From JBEKCD01 sp050015055 (GTDB lineage Archaea; Thermoproteota; Bathyarchaeia; Bathyarchaeales; Bathycorpusculaceae): 64,000 nucleotides of DNA. A program made the translations under genes and the position numbers. Under the pieces are notes generated by a model. That model made no database searches and had not been told where the DNA came from. It worked only from the letters and a program-made list of their open reading frames with translations. Positions 35,520 through 45,008 of this stretch are shown one piece after another. The stretch spans positions 62,001 through 126,000 of the forward strand of contig JBEKCD010000001.1 of the NCBI GenBank assembly GCA_050015055.1. The letters run 5' to 3'. Within the stretch, counting starts at the first letter, position 1, and every line of letters begins with the position of its first letter.

Positions 35520-36239
35520 GTGGTTCGTAGTTTGGGTTCCTTTCTAGAAGCAATAGAACAGGCAGTTCTCGGATTGAATTCCTCTCTGTACATTACTTAT
35601 TTGAGGAAAAAGGGGGTCACGGTGGGGGAAGGTACCAGGTTTTTTGGGACGCGCTCAATTGACTTGACTCGACCGTGTTTAGTTGAAATTGGAAGAAATT
35701 GTGTTTTTGCCTATGGAGTTAGAGTGGTAAGTCACGGATTTGACTGGAGTGTACTACGGGAGAAATATGGCGAGGTCTTGGGATCCACGGGAAAAGTAAT
35801 CATAGAAGATAACGTTTTTGTTGGTATCAATGCAATAATACTAAAAGGTGTGAGAATCGGAAGAAATTCTATAATAGGCGTAGGCTCAGTCGTGACCCAC
35901 AACATTCCGCCAAATTCGGTTGCCGCCGGCAATCCTTGTAGAGTGATAATGACCATTGATGAGTATTTTGAAAGAAGAAAGAAAAGTTATGTCGAAGAAG
36001 CCAAAGCATATGCATTGGAGCTGTACCGAAAAACGAAAAAAGTGCCAAGAAAGGAAGATTTTTGGGACGAGTTTCCAATATTCTTGGAGAGAAGCGGAAA
36101 ACTCGAATCATGGGTTAAAGAACAGCTGGGCTCATCGCTACCTTTGTTTCTTGAGTCGAAACCAATCTACTTATCTTTTGAAGAGTTTCTGATTGCGGCG
36201 GGCATCCCATCAAGCGACATCAAGCGCGCGCGGCGCTAG
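35520..36239 (+). CDS. Left-handed beta-helix acyltransferase (WbbJ-like)
   Basis: 239 residues from GTG at 35520. Hexapeptide-repeat fold: IDLTRPCLVEIGRNCVF, VIIEDNVFVGINAIILKGV, IGRNSIIGVGSVVTHNIP and the terminating AAGNPCRVI typical of sugar O-acetyltransferases. A helical C-terminal extension of about 90 residues (from YFERRKKSYVEEAKAY) is longer than in small family members. Expected to acetylate a sugar of the surface glycan with acetyl-CoA. The last codons (KRARR) are written by a GCGCGCGC tract. Confidence 0.85.
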   Translation: MVRSLGSFLEAIEQAVLGLNSSLYITYLRKKGVTVGEGTRFFGTRSIDLTRPCLVEIGRNCVFAYGVRVVSHGFDWSVLREKYGEVLGSTGKVIIEDNVFVGINAIILKGVRIGRNSIIGVGSVVTHNIPPNSVAAGNPCRVIMTIDEYFERRKKSYVEEAKAYALELYRKTKKVPRKEDFWDEFPIFLERSGKLESWVKEQLGSSLPLFLESKPIYLSFEEFLIAAGIPSSDIKRARR

Positions 36240-36246
36240 CGCGCGC
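36224..36246. repeat. Two GCGCGCGC tracts around the acyltransferase stop (36224-36231, 36239-36246)
   Basis: The stop codon TAG at 36237-36239 lies between two eight-base tracts, the second sharing its last base. It is the clearest example of a tract pair bracketing a gene end. Confidence 0.65.
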
Positions 36247-36273
36247 ATGTCAGGAGCCCAAGGGTGTTGAGCT

Positions 36274-37344
36274 GTGGATCCCAGCGTTTGCATAATCATA
36301 CTTAACTGGAACAATTACAGGGACACTTTGGAGTGTCTAGAATCTCTATATCAAATTAGCTATTCGAACTATCGTGTTATTGTCGTTGACAATGGCTCTA
36401 CAAATGACTCTATTCAAGAGTTGCTGCTTTACGCTAAAGGAAATATCACGATAGAATCAAGATTTTTCGAGTGCGATTCAGGAGTCAGGCCGAAGAATTT
36501 GATAACATGCATGAGAGAGGAAATCACAAAAGGGAACAATGGCGGGCACTTTGCCCCTGCATCTACCTTGAATAGAAAGATGATACTACTCAAAAATGAG
36601 AAGAACTACGGATTTGCAGAAGGAAATGACATAGCAATCAGATTTGCGTTGAACATTTTTGAACCTCAATATATCCTGCTCCTCAATAATGACGTAGTGG
36701 TAGACAAAGGATTTTTGGCCGAGTTAGTTAAAGTTGCTGAAAGAGAAAGAAAGATCGGGATAGTAGGGCCAACGATATATTATTATGACTTCCTCGGAAG
36801 AAGCGACATAATAGATTTTGCAGGCGAAGACATTGTCTTGTGGAAAGGAAGGGGGGTTCGGCACAAGTCGGTTGAGATAGACGGAGGGCAGCATAATCGA
36901 ACCGTGGTAGTTGACAAAATTAATGGAGCATGTATGCTTGTGAAAAGGGAGGTCATTGAAAAAGTTGGATTGCTCGATCCGGCATTCTTTTTGTATTGGG
37001 AAGAAACTGATTTTTGCCTCAGAGCAAAGCGGAATGGATACAAGGCAGTCTATGTTCCCACATCCAAGATTTGGCATAAAGGAGCATCTTCGATGAGCGG
37101 AATGTATGACTATGGCCGCGACAAAATCTACTTCATGACCAGAAACAGATTCCTGTTCGTAAAGCGAAATGCAGATGGATTTGACAGAGGCAGATTCCTC
37201 ATATACTTCTTTTGTTGGGATGTCTGGCTCGCCACCGGCCAAATTCTCAAACGCTGTAAGTTTAGAGTCCTATTCTACTACATCAAGGGTATACTTGTTG
37301 GGCTTGGGCTGTTTATGAAAGCCAAGTCGGAAGAAGAAGCCTAG
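36274..37344 (+). CDS. GT2 glycosyltransferase (rhamnosyltransferase-like)
   Basis: 356 residues from GTG at 36274. GT-A family 2: CIIILNWNNYRDTLECLESL, VVDNGSTNDSIQEL, NYGFAEGNDIAIRFA, metal DxD in LLNNDVVVDKGF, INGACMLVKREV, and LYWEETDFCLRAKRNGYKA with the conserved ED and Trp-His-Lys loop IWHKGASS. About 45 residues between the DNGS and NYGFAEGN motifs (including ITKGNNGGHFAP) are longer than usual. Likely transfers rhamnose or GlcNAc to the growing chain. A C-terminal amphipathic or single membrane helix may anchor it. Confidence 0.87.
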   Translation: MDPSVCIIILNWNNYRDTLECLESLYQISYSNYRVIVVDNGSTNDSIQELLLYAKGNITIESRFFECDSGVRPKNLITCMREEITKGNNGGHFAPASTLNRKMILLKNEKNYGFAEGNDIAIRFALNIFEPQYILLLNNDVVVDKGFLAELVKVAERERKIGIVGPTIYYYDFLGRSDIIDFAGEDIVLWKGRGVRHKSVEIDGGQHNRTVVVDKINGACMLVKREVIEKVGLLDPAFFLYWEETDFCLRAKRNGYKAVYVPTSKIWHKGASSMSGMYDYGRDKIYFMTRNRFLFVKRNADGFDRGRFLIYFFCWDVWLATGQILKRCKFRVLFYYIKGILVGLGLFMKAKSEEEA

Positions 37345-37474
37345 GAAGCGTGCGCGACGATACTAGGAACAGGAATTTGAAGGATGTTGATAGAGCCATG
37401 AATAGTCTTCAGCATGGAGACTTTCCATTCGTAACTGTGAGCCTGCGAGAACGATAAAAGACTCGCAAAGATAA

Positions 37475-39640
37475 GTGAGCCGCATGAGAATATCGTTAGC
37501 AGCTGTTCCAATAATGCATATTCTGCTGTACATAGTAGTTGGCTTGAATATTCCAATTATTAGGCAAATCATTGTTTTTATATATCTTTCATTTATCCCA
37601 GGGTTTGTTCTTCTTAGAATTCTGAAGTTGAAGGAAACAAGCGCCGTAGATATTGTCCTATTTTCTGTAGGTTTGAGCATAGCATTCTTGATGTTTGTTG
37701 GATTATTAATTAACGAGTTATATCTTGCTCTGGGCATCTCACAGCCCTTGTCAACCATTCCATTGACAATCATTCTCAGTTTTTTGACGTTAATCCTCTA
37801 CTTTGTCGGTTACAGACGTGATATATCAGATAATCTTAGTTCAATTGGAAGTAACTTCAGAGACTTGAAATCTATTATCGCAAAATCAGCAATTCTAGTT
37901 TTGCCTGTCCTCTTGGGCGTAATAGGAGCACTATACATCAACCAGCCTGTTCTGCTACTCATGACCATAACGGTAGTAGTCGTTTATGGACTGTGCGTGT
38001 TTGCGACTAGACTGATTCCATCCAAGTTGTACCCATTAGTGATTTTTTCGATTTGCATGGCTCTCACATTTCAACTTTTACTAATATCAAGATACATCAT
38101 GGGATATGATGCTCAGGTCGAATATTACGTTTTCAGGCTGACCTCGATCAATGGATATTGGCATTTTCTACCTGTTGACATCAATGCGGTGGCGGAAGTC
38201 ACCTTTAACTCTATGTTGAGTGTAACTATACTCCCAACAATCTATTCTGTTCTAATGAACATTAATGGAGAAATATTGTTCAAAGTCTTCTATCCCTTCG
38301 TTTTTTCCCTCGTTCCTGTGACATTGTACGAGATCTGTGAGCGGCAGATAGGGAAATCAGCGTCGCTTTTGTCAGCACTTTTTTTCATATCTGGCCAAGC
38401 AGTCTTTTACGGAGTTGAGCCGCTGAGTCTTAATAGACAAGTTATAGCAGAGTTCTTCATGGTCTTATCGATTTTCATTTTATTAGATAAGAAGATTTCA
38501 GTTGGAAAAAGAAGGCTACTTTTGATTGTTTTCGGCGCCGCCATAACAGTATCACATTATTCTATAATGTTTATCTACCTAGTGCTTGTTTTCTCCATTT
38601 ATGCTATATCGAAGATCAAAGGCAAACCAGAGAACGTGCTAAACAGTACAACGGTCTTCTCGTTGTTTGTCATAGCCTTTTCATGGTACAGTCTTTCCAT
38701 CACACCGCTGATATCGTTGAGCCAATTTTTCCTTGGGATATTTGGTAAGTTCTTCACAGATATATCCAGCCCGGCAGCTAGATCAACTGCTGTGTTTTCG
38801 CCTCATCCTATATTGAATTTCGCGAGTATGCTTGATTGGGTGTTCTTTTACGCAGCGCATTTTCTCATCATAGTCGGAATAGTCCTGTTATTGTTCAAAC
38901 CAGCGAAAACGAAACTTGATCCAACATACCGTATCGTGGCGATTCTAAGCGCAGTTCTTCTGTTTTTGTGTATTGCCGTTCCTAACGTTGCACCAGCCCT
39001 GAATTTCGAGAGGTTTTATGCAATAACCCTCTTATTTTTAGCACCGTGTTTCGTTTTGGGCGGCGAAACTCTTGTAAGCATTTCAGAGAACATACTGAGG
39101 AGAGCAATCAGACGGCGTTCTCTGTCAAATGCATATAGCAAAACTGCCACCGTAGTGCTTTGTGCAGTGCTGATTGGTTATTTCCTTACACAATCGGGAT
39201 TAATTAATTGCATTTCAGGAGCCTCTCCTTTGTCTTTTTCGTTAGATTATAACAGGATACGAACGTCGACTGATCCGAACCAAGCAAACAGCATCACCTT
39301 CTACGCTAATTTCATTCCAGAGCAAGATGTCTTCGGTGCCGTATGGCTGTCAAGGAACCGAGTAGAATCATCAATAATTTACGCTGATTATAGATCCGCA
39401 GATGGCGTCTTAACCAGTTATGGTTTGATTCCAAGACAACAGATAGGTTCACTAACTAATACGACAATTTTGGAGCAAGGTGACTTAATCTACCTAGGGC
39501 AGCTAAATGTTGTGAATGGCATAATACCCACGCCTACTTCATCCTTCAATACCTCTGAAATCTACCCCCTCCTCAACGAGACCAACCCAATATACTCAAA
39601 TGGCAACAGTGAAGTATGGTATGTATCTTCGCCAGGCTAA
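37475..39640 (+). CDS. Large multispanning membrane protein, DUF2206-like
   Basis: 721 residues from GTG at 37475. About a dozen hydrophobic helices fill residues 10-560, then a ~150-residue extracytoplasmic tail with Asn-rich stretches. The layout (helix pair, IPGFVLLRILKL, later YDAQVEYYVFRLTSINGYWH and GVEPLSLNRQVIAEFFMVLS) resembles archaeal DUF2206 predicted membrane proteins and GT-C enzymes. An acidic residue pair in the first outer loop, needed in GT-C catalysis, may be the D-Q-E in GYDAQVEYY. Possible roles: transfer from polyprenyl-phosphate sugar outside the membrane, or glycan polymerase. Placed between glycosyltransferase and acetyltransferase genes. Confidence 0.7.
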   Translation: MSRMRISLAAVPIMHILLYIVVGLNIPIIRQIIVFIYLSFIPGFVLLRILKLKETSAVDIVLFSVGLSIAFLMFVGLLINELYLALGISQPLSTIPLTIILSFLTLILYFVGYRRDISDNLSSIGSNFRDLKSIIAKSAILVLPVLLGVIGALYINQPVLLLMTITVVVVYGLCVFATRLIPSKLYPLVIFSICMALTFQLLLISRYIMGYDAQVEYYVFRLTSINGYWHFLPVDINAVAEVTFNSMLSVTILPTIYSVLMNINGEILFKVFYPFVFSLVPVTLYEICERQIGKSASLLSALFFISGQAVFYGVEPLSLNRQVIAEFFMVLSIFILLDKKISVGKRRLLLIVFGAAITVSHYSIMFIYLVLVFSIYAISKIKGKPENVLNSTTVFSLFVIAFSWYSLSITPLISLSQFFLGIFGKFFTDISSPAARSTAVFSPHPILNFASMLDWVFFYAAHFLIIVGIVLLLFKPAKTKLDPTYRIVAILSAVLLFLCIAVPNVAPALNFERFYAITLLFLAPCFVLGGETLVSISENILRRAIRRRSLSNAYSKTATVVLCAVLIGYFLTQSGLINCISGASPLSFSLDYNRIRTSTDPNQANSITFYANFIPEQDVFGAVWLSRNRVESSIIYADYRSADGVLTSYGLIPRQQIGSLTNTTILEQGDLIYLGQLNVVNGIIPTPTSSFNTSEIYPLLNETNPIYSNGNSEVWYVSSPG

Positions 39641-39709
39641 GTTGATTATGGAGCTGGTGTTGCAAGTTCGTTCGCACGTTTTAGCCCGCGCCTTAATCAC
39701 ATAAGGACA

Positions 39710-40288
39710 GTGAACAAAATGAAAGCAAAATTCAAACTAACTCTAGCTCACACGCACGCGCGTTGGTTTTTTTGGCTCACCATATTTGCAGCAAACTTCA
39801 ATGGTCGCATAGGCATCCACTCGATTAGGCATCCTGTCTACAGACACATATTTAAAATAGGTCTTCCTACCGATTCAATAATATATTGCGGTTGCAGATT
39901 TTTTTGCCCATGGGGAGTGAAGATAGGAAATCATTCAATTGTCGGTGACCACGCTTTCTTGGATGGTAGAACTGGCTTAACCATAGGAAATAATGTCAAC
40001 ATCGCATCGGAAGTGAGAATTTATACTCTTGAACATGACCCAGCGAGCCCCACCTTTGCAACAACAGGTGGACCCGTCGTAATTAACGACTGGGTTTACA
40101 TCGGAAGCAGAGTAACGATTTTACCAGGAGTTACGATTGGGGAAGGAGCAGTTGTTGCATCCGGTGCAGTTGTGACGAAAAATGTTGAACCCTGGACAAT
40201 TGTTGGCGGAGTTCCTGCAAAATTCATAAAAAATAGGCCGCAGGTAAAGTACGTATTGGATACAAAAAACAAAGCATTGTTTCAATAA
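39710..40288 (+). CDS. Left-handed beta-helix acetyltransferase
   Basis: 192 residues from GTG at 39710 (ATG at 39719 also possible). Hexapeptide repeats: VKIGNHSIVGDHAFLDG, LTIGNNVNIASEVRIYT, then the catalytic-type His in LEHDPASPTF, IGSRVTILPGVTIGEGAVVA and IVGGVPAKFIKNRP at the end. This is the WcaF/maltose-O-acetyltransferase pattern. Probably acetylates a surface sugar, complementing the 35520 enzyme. An ACGCACGCGCG stretch lies in codons 12-16, unusual inside a gene. Confidence 0.85.
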   Translation: MNKMKAKFKLTLAHTHARWFFWLTIFAANFNGRIGIHSIRHPVYRHIFKIGLPTDSIIYCGCRFFCPWGVKIGNHSIVGDHAFLDGRTGLTIGNNVNIASEVRIYTLEHDPASPTFATTGGPVVINDWVYIGSRVTILPGVTIGEGAVVASGAVVTKNVEPWTIVGGVPAKFIKNRPQVKYVLDTKNKALFQ

Positions 40289-40377
40289 TACCGTGCGGTC
40301 ACAATTAAGTCAAATAAACAACTGATGTGGAACATTCTTTTATTTCTTTGACCCTTTATGAGTTCACCTACAGTTCT

Positions 40378-41112
40378 TTAGGTAATTGATACAAAGACAT
40401 CATCGACGTAGGCTGCAGCGAAATCTGTTCCAGTTCCAATTGTTCCTCGTGTACTGGGTAAACCGCCGTTCCACGCTTGAATCCAAAGATTCATGCTATA
40501 AACACCAGAACGTACTGTCCCATAGACTTCGACGAGCGTCCATGAACTTGTACCCCAAGCAACCGTAGGACATGAAGTAATTATAGGAACTGTGCAGTTA
40601 ATAACGGCTATTGCTGGGCCAGCATAATTATCATCAGGCTGGCCAGCGTTTGCTGTTCCGCCATCCCATCCACATCTTAAACCAAAACTATGAGAACCAT
40701 CGCTATCCGTCTTAGCCCAATATCTAATGTGAACCATCTGTCCTGGAACAACATTCCACCCTTGGAAAACAGAACCACTATCCCCTACATCGTTGTCCGT
40801 TATCCCAACTCCATATGGATCGTTTTCCAGTTTCAAACACGGCGCACTGTCATGTCCATCTCCTGTGTCTATGAAAGCGAAACCAGTGGAAGGATTCGAC
40901 CATCCTGACTCCCCACGCCAACCTGTAAGTCCGTTGTTAAAGTTGCCATTCGTCACAACGCTATTGGCTATTGGCGGTTGATAGATCGATCCAGAGGATG
41001 CGATCTGTACTTGATTGCTGGATATCCCGTATGTTCCAATGTTGCGAAGCATCAACAGACCAAGTATAACTAGTATCGCGCATGCCGCCGCGGGTACCTT
41101 TTTATATGGCAT
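40378..41112 (-). CDS. Secreted carbohydrate-binding-like beta-sandwich protein
   Basis: 244 residues from ATG at 41112. The frame stays open to 41274, but that upstream part is a leader shared with the gene at 45009 and contains a palindromic motif, so it may be regulatory. A signal segment (AAACAILVILGLLMLRN) is followed by one jelly-roll domain: VTNGNFNNGLTGWRGESGW, CLKLENDPYGV, GSVFQGWNVVPGQMVHIRYW and AAAYVDDVFVSIT, the pattern of CBM4/9-like or XynX-type binding domains. It lacks a catalytic partner and membrane anchor, so it may be a free glycan-binding protein. Confidence 0.75.
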   Translation of the reverse strand: MPYKKVPAAACAILVILGLLMLRNIGTYGISSNQVQIASSGSIYQPPIANSVVTNGNFNNGLTGWRGESGWSNPSTGFAFIDTGDGHDSAPCLKLENDPYGVGITDNDVGDSGSVFQGWNVVPGQMVHIRYWAKTDSDGSHSFGLRCGWDGGTANAGQPDDNYAGPAIAVINCTVPIITSCPTVAWGTSSWTLVEVYGTVRSGVYSMNLWIQAWNGGLPSTRGTIGTGTDFAAAYVDDVFVSIT

Positions 41113-41274
41113 GTTAGTATCATGTGTCATGCGACATAATAAACTTTTTGCCTTCGAGGACATTTGAAACAATCTTCTCCTACGACTCAAGGAAGTAACC
41201 AGCGAAGGATTTAATTCTAGGCTTTTGCACACCTGTAGAAACAGTTTGAACAGTAAATAAACGTTATTGTTCAC
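41113..41274 (-). promoter_or_regulatory. Leader region shared with the 45009 gene
   Basis: Bases 41113-41274 (minus strand) align with 46260-46440 over much of their length: AACTGTTCAAACTGTTT-like start, GTGCAAAAGCCTAGAATTAA-like core and the TGTCGCATGACACATGATA palindrome block just before the start codon. Both frames are also open and encode similar peptides (for example LFKLFLQVCKSLELN and LFKLFVRVCKNLELN). I cannot decide between a conserved untranslated leader and an N-terminal extension. Confidence 0.5.
41125..41136. promoter_or_regulatory. TGTC-N4-GACA palindrome, operator-like
   Basis: TGTCATGCGACA within ATGTGTCATGCGACATAA, 13 bases before the start codon of the carbohydrate-binding gene. 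The same arms occur at 46302-46313 in front of the 45009 gene with a different four-base centre, which is what is expected of a dimeric regulator site. Confidence 0.55.
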
Positions 41275-41531
41275 ATGTTCAACACACGTACAAGTGGCTT
41301 AATTGACTGCTGTTTTGCCCATCGTGAACGCCAGTTTCCACGGCGATGGAGCACTAGACTGCTCTTCCGGGATATTGAAAGAACCAAAGTCCTATATTGA
41401 CATCTCGCATTATCAACGTTATATTGGCGGACAGGTGCAAAATGACACAATATCCCCCGTTGTTGCCACAACTCTATCATTTTTTGGCGTATTCGATCAA
41501 GAAACCTATGCCTATGCATTTGGAGAAAGGT

Positions 41532-42308
41532 ATGTTCATAGTCTCTATTGATGTTGATGCTGGTAGTAGGAAATTAGGATTAATAAACAAAGGAAAGAAT
41601 GATGCAAACGTTCACAAATACTTCAGCGAATACCGCGTAGGTGAGGTTGAGGAAAGCACCGTTCCAATGCTTGTTGAAACATTTGATAGAGTTGAGATAC
41701 CGGTGACCTTTGCTGTTAGGGGACAATTGACTGAGGTTAACGGATCGGTGTTAGAAATGCTCCTCGACTCAACGGTCAAACATGATATTGGAGCCCATGG
41801 ATATTACCACACAGAATTCACGGGTCTCTCGTCCGTTGAAGCCGAGAAAGAGCTGGCCATGATCTCGACTGGGCTGAAAAAGTATGGTATCGTGCCCAGA
41901 AGCTTTGTTTTTCCTAGGAACAAGGTAGCCCACTTGGATCTGCTCGCGAGACACGGATACAAATGCTACAGAGGTTATGGGAATTTCCTGAAAGACTGCA
42001 TGTACATAGAAAAAACGGGGAAACTGTATAACATTCATCCAAGCTTATACCTTGAAAAAGGCGCAAGACTCACATATTTAAAAGGAATTCTGGATGCATG
42101 CGTTGCGAAGAAGCTTCCATTCCACGCGTGGTTTCACCCATGGAGCTTTGGAGAAACAAAAGAGTGCGTGCAGAAAATCATAAATAAGGTATTTATCCCA
42201 TTTTTCAGTTACGCACAGGTGAAAAGGAAAAGCAATCTTCTGGATTTTGAGACGATGTACTCGGCAGCTTTGAAAGTCGAAAATATGAAAAACGATACTG
42301 CCTCCTGA
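41532..42308 (+). CDS. Polysaccharide deacetylase (NodB-like)
   Basis: 258 residues from ATG at 41532 behind GGAGAAAGG; the frame is open to 41397. NodB homology domain: the catalytic Asp motif is in FIVSIDVDAGS, the metal-binding His pair in HDIGAHGYYHTEF, and a late His in PFHAWFHPWSFG. No signal peptide is visible, so it would act on cytoplasmic lipid-linked or nucleotide sugars, or is exported otherwise. CE4 enzymes remove N- or O-acetyl groups from GlcNAc-containing glycans, fitting this cluster. Divergent from the preceding secreted-protein gene. Confidence 0.85.
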   Translation: MFIVSIDVDAGSRKLGLINKGKNDANVHKYFSEYRVGEVEESTVPMLVETFDRVEIPVTFAVRGQLTEVNGSVLEMLLDSTVKHDIGAHGYYHTEFTGLSSVEAEKELAMISTGLKKYGIVPRSFVFPRNKVAHLDLLARHGYKCYRGYGNFLKDCMYIEKTGKLYNIHPSLYLEKGARLTYLKGILDACVAKKLPFHAWFHPWSFGETKECVQKIINKVFIPFFSYAQVKRKSNLLDFETMYSAALKVENMKNDTAS

Positions 42309-42382
42309 TGTTTGTGGACGCTGAAAACTCTCAGGTTTTTGTTCTCATCTCTTAGCGTACATGCTTCTTCCCAACTTGTCTT

Positions 42383-42604
42383 GCGCGCGCTTGATAAGCA
42401 ACATTGGAGAACAAGGTAAGTAGGTCGTCATGCCGCATCAGAGAACCGAATCCTGACACATATACACGCTCTCAATTTGAAGTTTGAGGTCTTGCTTTTG
42501 CGTACGCGCGCCCCAGACAACTCACGATACTCGGTGATGGAAACAAGGAGAAATCCTACATGTACATATCAGACTGCGCGCGTGCTCTCTCTAATCACGC
42601 GCGC
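42383..42604. repeat. GCGCGC tracts (42383-42390, 42506-42511, 42576-42581, 42599-42604)
   Basis: Four tracts in 220 bases. The second marks the 5' limit of the epimerase remnant; the third and fourth lie inside it, replacing positions that are not GC-alternating in intact homologs as I know them. Confidence 0.65.
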
Positions 42605-42886
42605 CATCTAACCGAAACCTTCAAGAAGAACAAGGAAAAAGTCGACATTTTCAACGTGGGCTCCGACGACAAGGTGACCGTAAAGGAAATAGCAGAAACC
42701 GTCTCAAAAAGAATGCGCACGTCCTGAATAGAGTAGGGGTTCACCGGCGGGGCGGACGGCGGAAGAGAGTGGAAAGGCGACGTGAAAATCATGCAACTGT
42801 CAATAGACAAGCTGGTCAAAACAGGGTGGAAACTAGACTACTCAAGCAAACAAACCGCAGAACTGGTCGCAAGAGCCCTAATATAG
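42506..42886 (+). pseudogene. C-terminal remnant of a nucleotide-sugar epimerase
   Basis: One frame reads LTILGDGNKEKSYMYISDCA, then VDIFNVGSDDKVTVKEIAET, FTGGADGGREWKGDVKIMQL and a final GWKLDYSSKQTAELVARALI to TAG at 42886. This is the C-terminal third of a GalE/WbpP-type epimerase. In-frame TGA (42725) and TAG (42734) interrupt it, the Rossmann half is absent, and homology begins exactly at a GCGCGC tract. It lies directly upstream of the flippase gene, so an epimerase gene was probably once part of this operon. Confidence 0.85.
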
Positions 42887-42987
42887 GAAAGCAAAGGACC
42901 CATGAAACCTCCATAGACGATGGGAGAACCGCCAACACTCTTTGAATGCACGAGAAATCGTAAAACCATTAAACATGTGAGGCCACC

Positions 42988-44682
42988 TTGAACAAACTCA
43001 GAAAGGATGGAACAGTTGTGGACAAAGCGTATGATTTAGGCAAAACCTCGGTTACTGGAAGCTTCCAGCTCCTCATAGGTGTTGCAGCATCCACCATAAT
43101 CATGGCGGTGCAGGCCATATTCCTAGGCAGATTCCTCACTCGAGACGAATATGGTCTGTACACCATTGTGTTGGTCCCTTCTACGATGATCAACCTGTTC
43201 AGAGACTGGGGCGTAAACTCTGCTATGACCAGGTACATAGCCAGCCTGAAAGTCTCACAAAGGGACGAAGAAATATACGACTTCATAGTCGCAGGGCTTA
43301 TCTTCGAAGTCGTAAGCGGCATCGCCCTGTCATTCCTCTCTCTGTTTCTAGCCAGCTTCATCGCATCAGCAGCCTTTCACAGACCGGAATCGACCCCTTA
43401 CATAGGGATACTCTCGGTCTCAATAATCTCCGGATCGCTGCTCGCAGCCTCCCAAGCAGGCTTCGTTGGCTTCGAAAGAATGGGACTCAGCAGTTTCACA
43501 CTCATCTGCCAGGCCATCGTGAAAACCGCTGTGGGCATAGCACTAGTCCTCCTGGGATACAGCGTCCTAGGAGCAGTCATCGGCACCACCCTTGGCTTCG
43601 CAGCGGCCGGAATCGCCGGAATAGCAACCTTCTACGTTACCCTGCTTAGACCTCTCAGGAAAGAACTAACAAAAACCCTCCGCACTCATGGCGTGACTAG
43701 AATTTCCAAGACGCTCAAAACCATGCTGAACTACGGAGTGCCATTGTCAATAGGCATCAGCTTGTCAAGCATCCTAACACAAATCTACGCTTTCATCATA
43801 ATCCCTCTAACCACCAACGGAGCCTACGCGGATTATACCGTAGCAACATACTTCGCCGTCCTCCTAACCTTCTTAACCATCCCTATCGCGACGGTCTTGT
43901 TCCCAACCTTTGCAAAACTCGACCCACAGAACGAGCATGAGCTTATAAAAAACGTCTTCAAATCCTCAATCAAGTACACTTCGATGCTAGTAGCACCGGC
44001 AACGATGGTTCTAATGACGCTGTCAGGCCCAATCGTTGGCACGGTGTTCGGAGAAAAATACATCAATGCACCCTTCTTCCTCACTATATCCGTCGTCGGC
44101 ACTCTGCTAGCAGTTCTAGGGAGCCAAAGCTTTGTGGGCTTCCTATCAGGCCTCGGAGAAACAGGAACGCTGATGAAAGCAAACATAATAACAATCGTCG
44201 TAGGCATTCCACTAGGCGTCCTTCTGATTCCCCCTCTTAGCGCGCGCTCGGCCATCCTTGGAATAACAGGCCTCATAATCGCCACAGTCGTCTCGAATGT
44301 GCCCAGCACGCTCTGGGTCATCCACTGGATATGGAAGCACTACCGAACGAGAGCCGACTTCAGATCTTCAGCCAAGATCCTTCTAGCATCAGCAATTGCA
44401 GCCTTCCTAGCATACCTGCCCACAGCCTTTTTGAATGCAGCCGACTGGATAAAGCTCATAATCGGCCTAGCAATATTCCTAACCGTATACGTACTGGGAG
44501 CGCCTATAATTGGCGCGGTCAGCTTAACCGATATAAGCAGCCTCAAAGTCATTTCTTCTGGAATGGGCAAAGTGTCGAAAATAATCAACATCCCACTGAA
44601 CGCCGCAGAAAGAGTAGCACGCATCAAAGCAGCCCACGCGAACCCACCAAAAAAACAAGAACGCCCCGAAGTAAAAGACTGA
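42988..44682 (+). CDS. Oligosaccharide flippase (Wzx/MATE-like)
   Basis: 564 residues from TTG at 42988. Polysaccharide-biosynthesis/MATE-type transporter with about 12-14 membrane helices; the early block FLGRFLTRDEYGLYTIVLVP with GNW-like RDWGVNSAMTRYIA is typical of Wzx. The soluble C-terminus (after residue 530) is Lys/Pro-rich and ends PPKKQERPEVKD. Expected to flip polyprenyl-linked glycans outward, the export step for the products of the upstream glycosyltransferases. A GCGCGCGC tract (44240) lies inside a loop. Confidence 0.87.
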   Translation: MNKLRKDGTVVDKAYDLGKTSVTGSFQLLIGVAASTIIMAVQAIFLGRFLTRDEYGLYTIVLVPSTMINLFRDWGVNSAMTRYIASLKVSQRDEEIYDFIVAGLIFEVVSGIALSFLSLFLASFIASAAFHRPESTPYIGILSVSIISGSLLAASQAGFVGFERMGLSSFTLICQAIVKTAVGIALVLLGYSVLGAVIGTTLGFAAAGIAGIATFYVTLLRPLRKELTKTLRTHGVTRISKTLKTMLNYGVPLSIGISLSSILTQIYAFIIIPLTTNGAYADYTVATYFAVLLTFLTIPIATVLFPTFAKLDPQNEHELIKNVFKSSIKYTSMLVAPATMVLMTLSGPIVGTVFGEKYINAPFFLTISVVGTLLAVLGSQSFVGFLSGLGETGTLMKANIITIVVGIPLGVLLIPPLSARSAILGITGLIIATVVSNVPSTLWVIHWIWKHYRTRADFRSSAKILLASAIAAFLAYLPTAFLNAADWIKLIIGLAIFLTVYVLGAPIIGAVSLTDISSLKVISSGMGKVSKIINIPLNAAERVARIKAAHANPPKKQERPEVKD

Positions 44683-45008
44683 CGGCCACTTCAGAACGCA
44701 CGCTCCACACACTAAGAGACGCGGGCGCGCGCACAGAAACAGGCGCCGATTGAGGTATAGACTCATTAGGTCTGATATGTTGTTTTAGGCGAAAAAACGG
44801 CGGCAAATAGCTCGTTCGTCGTTGTTCACTTGGCTTTTGTCTACTTGTCCAGCAAGACTTCATCCAGCCTGTTGAGGATTAAGCTCAACATCACCCTAGC
44901 ACTCATGCTCTCAATTCTCCCCGATGCCCATCTATTGTTCAGAGGTTTGCCTTTTTTCAGCATAGCGCGCGCCTCATAATAATACTGAGTACATCGAAAA
45001 AAATGTAT
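44683..45008. other. Gap between converging genes with two GCGCGCGC tracts
   Basis: 326 bases with tracts at 44725-44732 and 44965-44972. No gene or remnant recognised. Both flanking genes end here, so bidirectional termination must occur within it; no clear hairpin apart from the tracts is seen. Confidence 0.5.

Noticed and set aside
36724..37242. Minus-strand open frame of 172 codons opposite the GT2 gene
   Set aside because: Opposite conserved GT2 motifs and without any recognisable domain.
42725..42736. Stop-codon readthrough (selenocysteine or pyrrolysine) in the epimerase frame
   Set aside because: Both a TGA and a TAG occur within four codons, and the N-terminal half of the enzyme is missing, so decay is simpler.
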